Part shown: positions 63,077 through 64,000 of the stretch, in pieces
Numbering within the stretch: position 1 is the first letter of the stretch
How the letters are laid out: the number at the start of each line of letters is the position of its first letter
Assembly (NCBI GenBank): GCA_002077065.1
Contig: NAJO01000020.1
Span: forward strand, 62,001-126,000
DNA length: 64,000 nt
Reading direction: 5' to 3'
From: Cryoendolithus antarcticus
Lineage: Eukaryota > Ascomycota > Dothideomycetes > Cladosporiales > Cladosporiaceae
Notes under the pieces: generated by a model
Seen by the model: only the letters and a program-made list of their open reading frames with translations
Databases searched by the model: none
Told to the model about the DNA's origin: nothing
Made by a program: the position numbers and the translations under genes

Positions 63077-64000
63077 CCTTGCGGTGTCCGCAGAGTCGGA
63101 GCTTGGCTTTGGGTTCAGAACGTTCAATCGTCGGTGAGGGTTGACGTGTGTCGTTCTGGACTGCTGGGCAAGTCGTAGAGAGTGTAGACTGCCTGATCCC
63201 TCGAGCAAGTGACGAGACCAATGCACAGGCCCAATCAAGGGGTGGAGTGGTCCTCGGGCTCTACGCAGGCGGTCTGCGATTGGCAGCGAACGAATGGAAA
63301 TCAAGTGGCCTTTGTTCCTTCAAGACCCTAACGATCCAGCCATATCCGAGTCGAAGTGAAGGTCCGTGTAGGTCAGTAGAAGGGAAGTCGACATCTGCAT
63401 GGATTGGCAAGTGCAGGTTGCAAGTGTGGTACAGCTCCTTCCCCTTCACGAATCGTGTTGATTTCCATGCGGGCAGCAAGTCAAGGGTCTGCAGTAGCGG
63501 CGGTCGCGGCCGCCCTTGCAGCGCCGTCCCAAACCCTCGACCGAGACCAGACTTCTCCGATCGTCATCATTATCATGCGCACTATGATCACGGCGATGAG
63601 GCTGTAGTGATACAGGTCACACGTGTCAGCATGAGCTGTGTTACACCTACCCGTCTGATGCGTTGAGCACAGCATGGGAATACACCTGCGCCCCATGCAA
63701 GGCTGATGTGGAGCCGGCCTTCGGTGCAGCTTCTAGAAGGGGGTGTATGTTGTACAGTGCCACCTATCTCACGGGAGGGCAACACGTTTGCCACGAATGT
63801 GCGAGCCAAAGTACATGACCTCAGCCGAGACCGAGATAGCTGGCGAGAATGAACGATAGTGCACGTCGGCGCAGCGGCGCAGCTCTATTCAATACGGCGA
63901 GATTGCATTCCTCACGGTAGGCACTTTGCGCGTCCTGCGCAAAGTACGCGTCTATGTCAATATGGGTAAAGTGAAATGCACCGAGTGTGCAGGGACGCTA
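63077..64000. other. Upstream region of the NDR kinase gene, to window end
   Basis: About 920 nt. The kinase frame remains open upstream to an ATG at 63304, but the conserved start is 63076, so I take this as 5' UTR and promoter. No other gene supported. Confidence 0.4.

Noticed and set aside
1..64000. CRISPR arrays, prokaryotic operons, phage or viral genes
   Set aside because: Introns, gene families and spacing are those of a fungal nuclear genome; no regularly spaced direct repeats or viral hallmark genes are visible.

Overview
The window is a stretch of nuclear chromosome from a filamentous ascomycete (Pezizomycotina). I lean towards a Dothideomycete, but that is an inference from overall feel and not a measured result. 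The evidence for a fungus is dense, mostly two- to five-exon genes with introns of about 45-80 nt (GTRNGY...CTRAY...YAG), no operons, and a gene set typical of fungi (RXT2, LEO1, ACL4, GIR2, RTT107, a COT1-type NDR kinase, MEU6-like PH protein, 2EXR/F-box-like proteins). I see no rRNA, tRNA, transposon or CRISPR array. One run of N (60013-60357) is an assembly gap that falls inside an intron of RPB12.

Layout. 1-3.4 kb: the 5' part of a large unnamed ascomycete protein (minus strand, cut by the window edge). 5.9-9.3 kb: an unrecognised three-exon gene, then a cytochrome P450 carrying an apparent nonsense codon. 10.2-15.9 kb: RXT2 (Rpd3L deacetylase), a Mob/phocein-family kinase activator, LEO1 (Paf1 complex). 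16.4-21.2 kb: a BTB protein, a nucleoside hydrolase, the small mitochondrial protein CMC4 (four short exons, the first coding only the start Met) and SUMO. 21.6-26.1 kb: a fused succinyl-CoA ligase alpha-beta protein, a small conserved coiled-coil protein, a 2EXR-type protein. 28.4-33.5 kb: RTT107/Brc1 and the divergent GIR2/ACL4 pair. 35.9-45.6 kb: an HMG-box factor, branched-chain keto-acid dehydrogenase E2, P5C dehydrogenase, and a SulP transporter fused to a cyclic-nucleotide-binding domain. 47.1-52.7 kb: MEU6-like PH protein, a UBTD-type ubiquitin-domain protein with a MGCC N-terminus, a LYR-motif protein. 52.8-55.4 kb: a tandem pair of 2EXR-like genes, the second clearly broken. 55.6-63.1 kb: an AIF/FSP1-like oxidoreductase, divergent NAR1 and RPB12, and a COT1/CBK1-type kinase.

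The genes are mainly housekeeping: chromatin and transcription (RXT2, LEO1, RPB12, HMG factor), genome stability (RTT107), translation and ribosome assembly (GIR2, ACL4), mitochondrial metabolism (E2, P5CDH, fused succinyl-CoA ligase, CMC4, LYR protein), Fe-S assembly (NAR1) and morphogenesis (Mob, COT1). The accessory, fast-changing part is the P450 and the 2EXR-like copies.

The observations I rate highest are: (1) the single-chain succinyl-CoA ligase whose ATP-grasp half looks degenerate and whose junction looks like a second mitochondrial presequence; (2) two genes whose first coding exon is exactly the ATG, one of which creates a predicted N-myristoyl/palmitoyl MGCC start; (3) the P450 with a single in-frame TGA inside a conserved helix; (4) the decaying 2EXR tandem pair. 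Intron positions were placed by eye from splice signals, reading frame and remembered family conservation; none was verified with transcripts.
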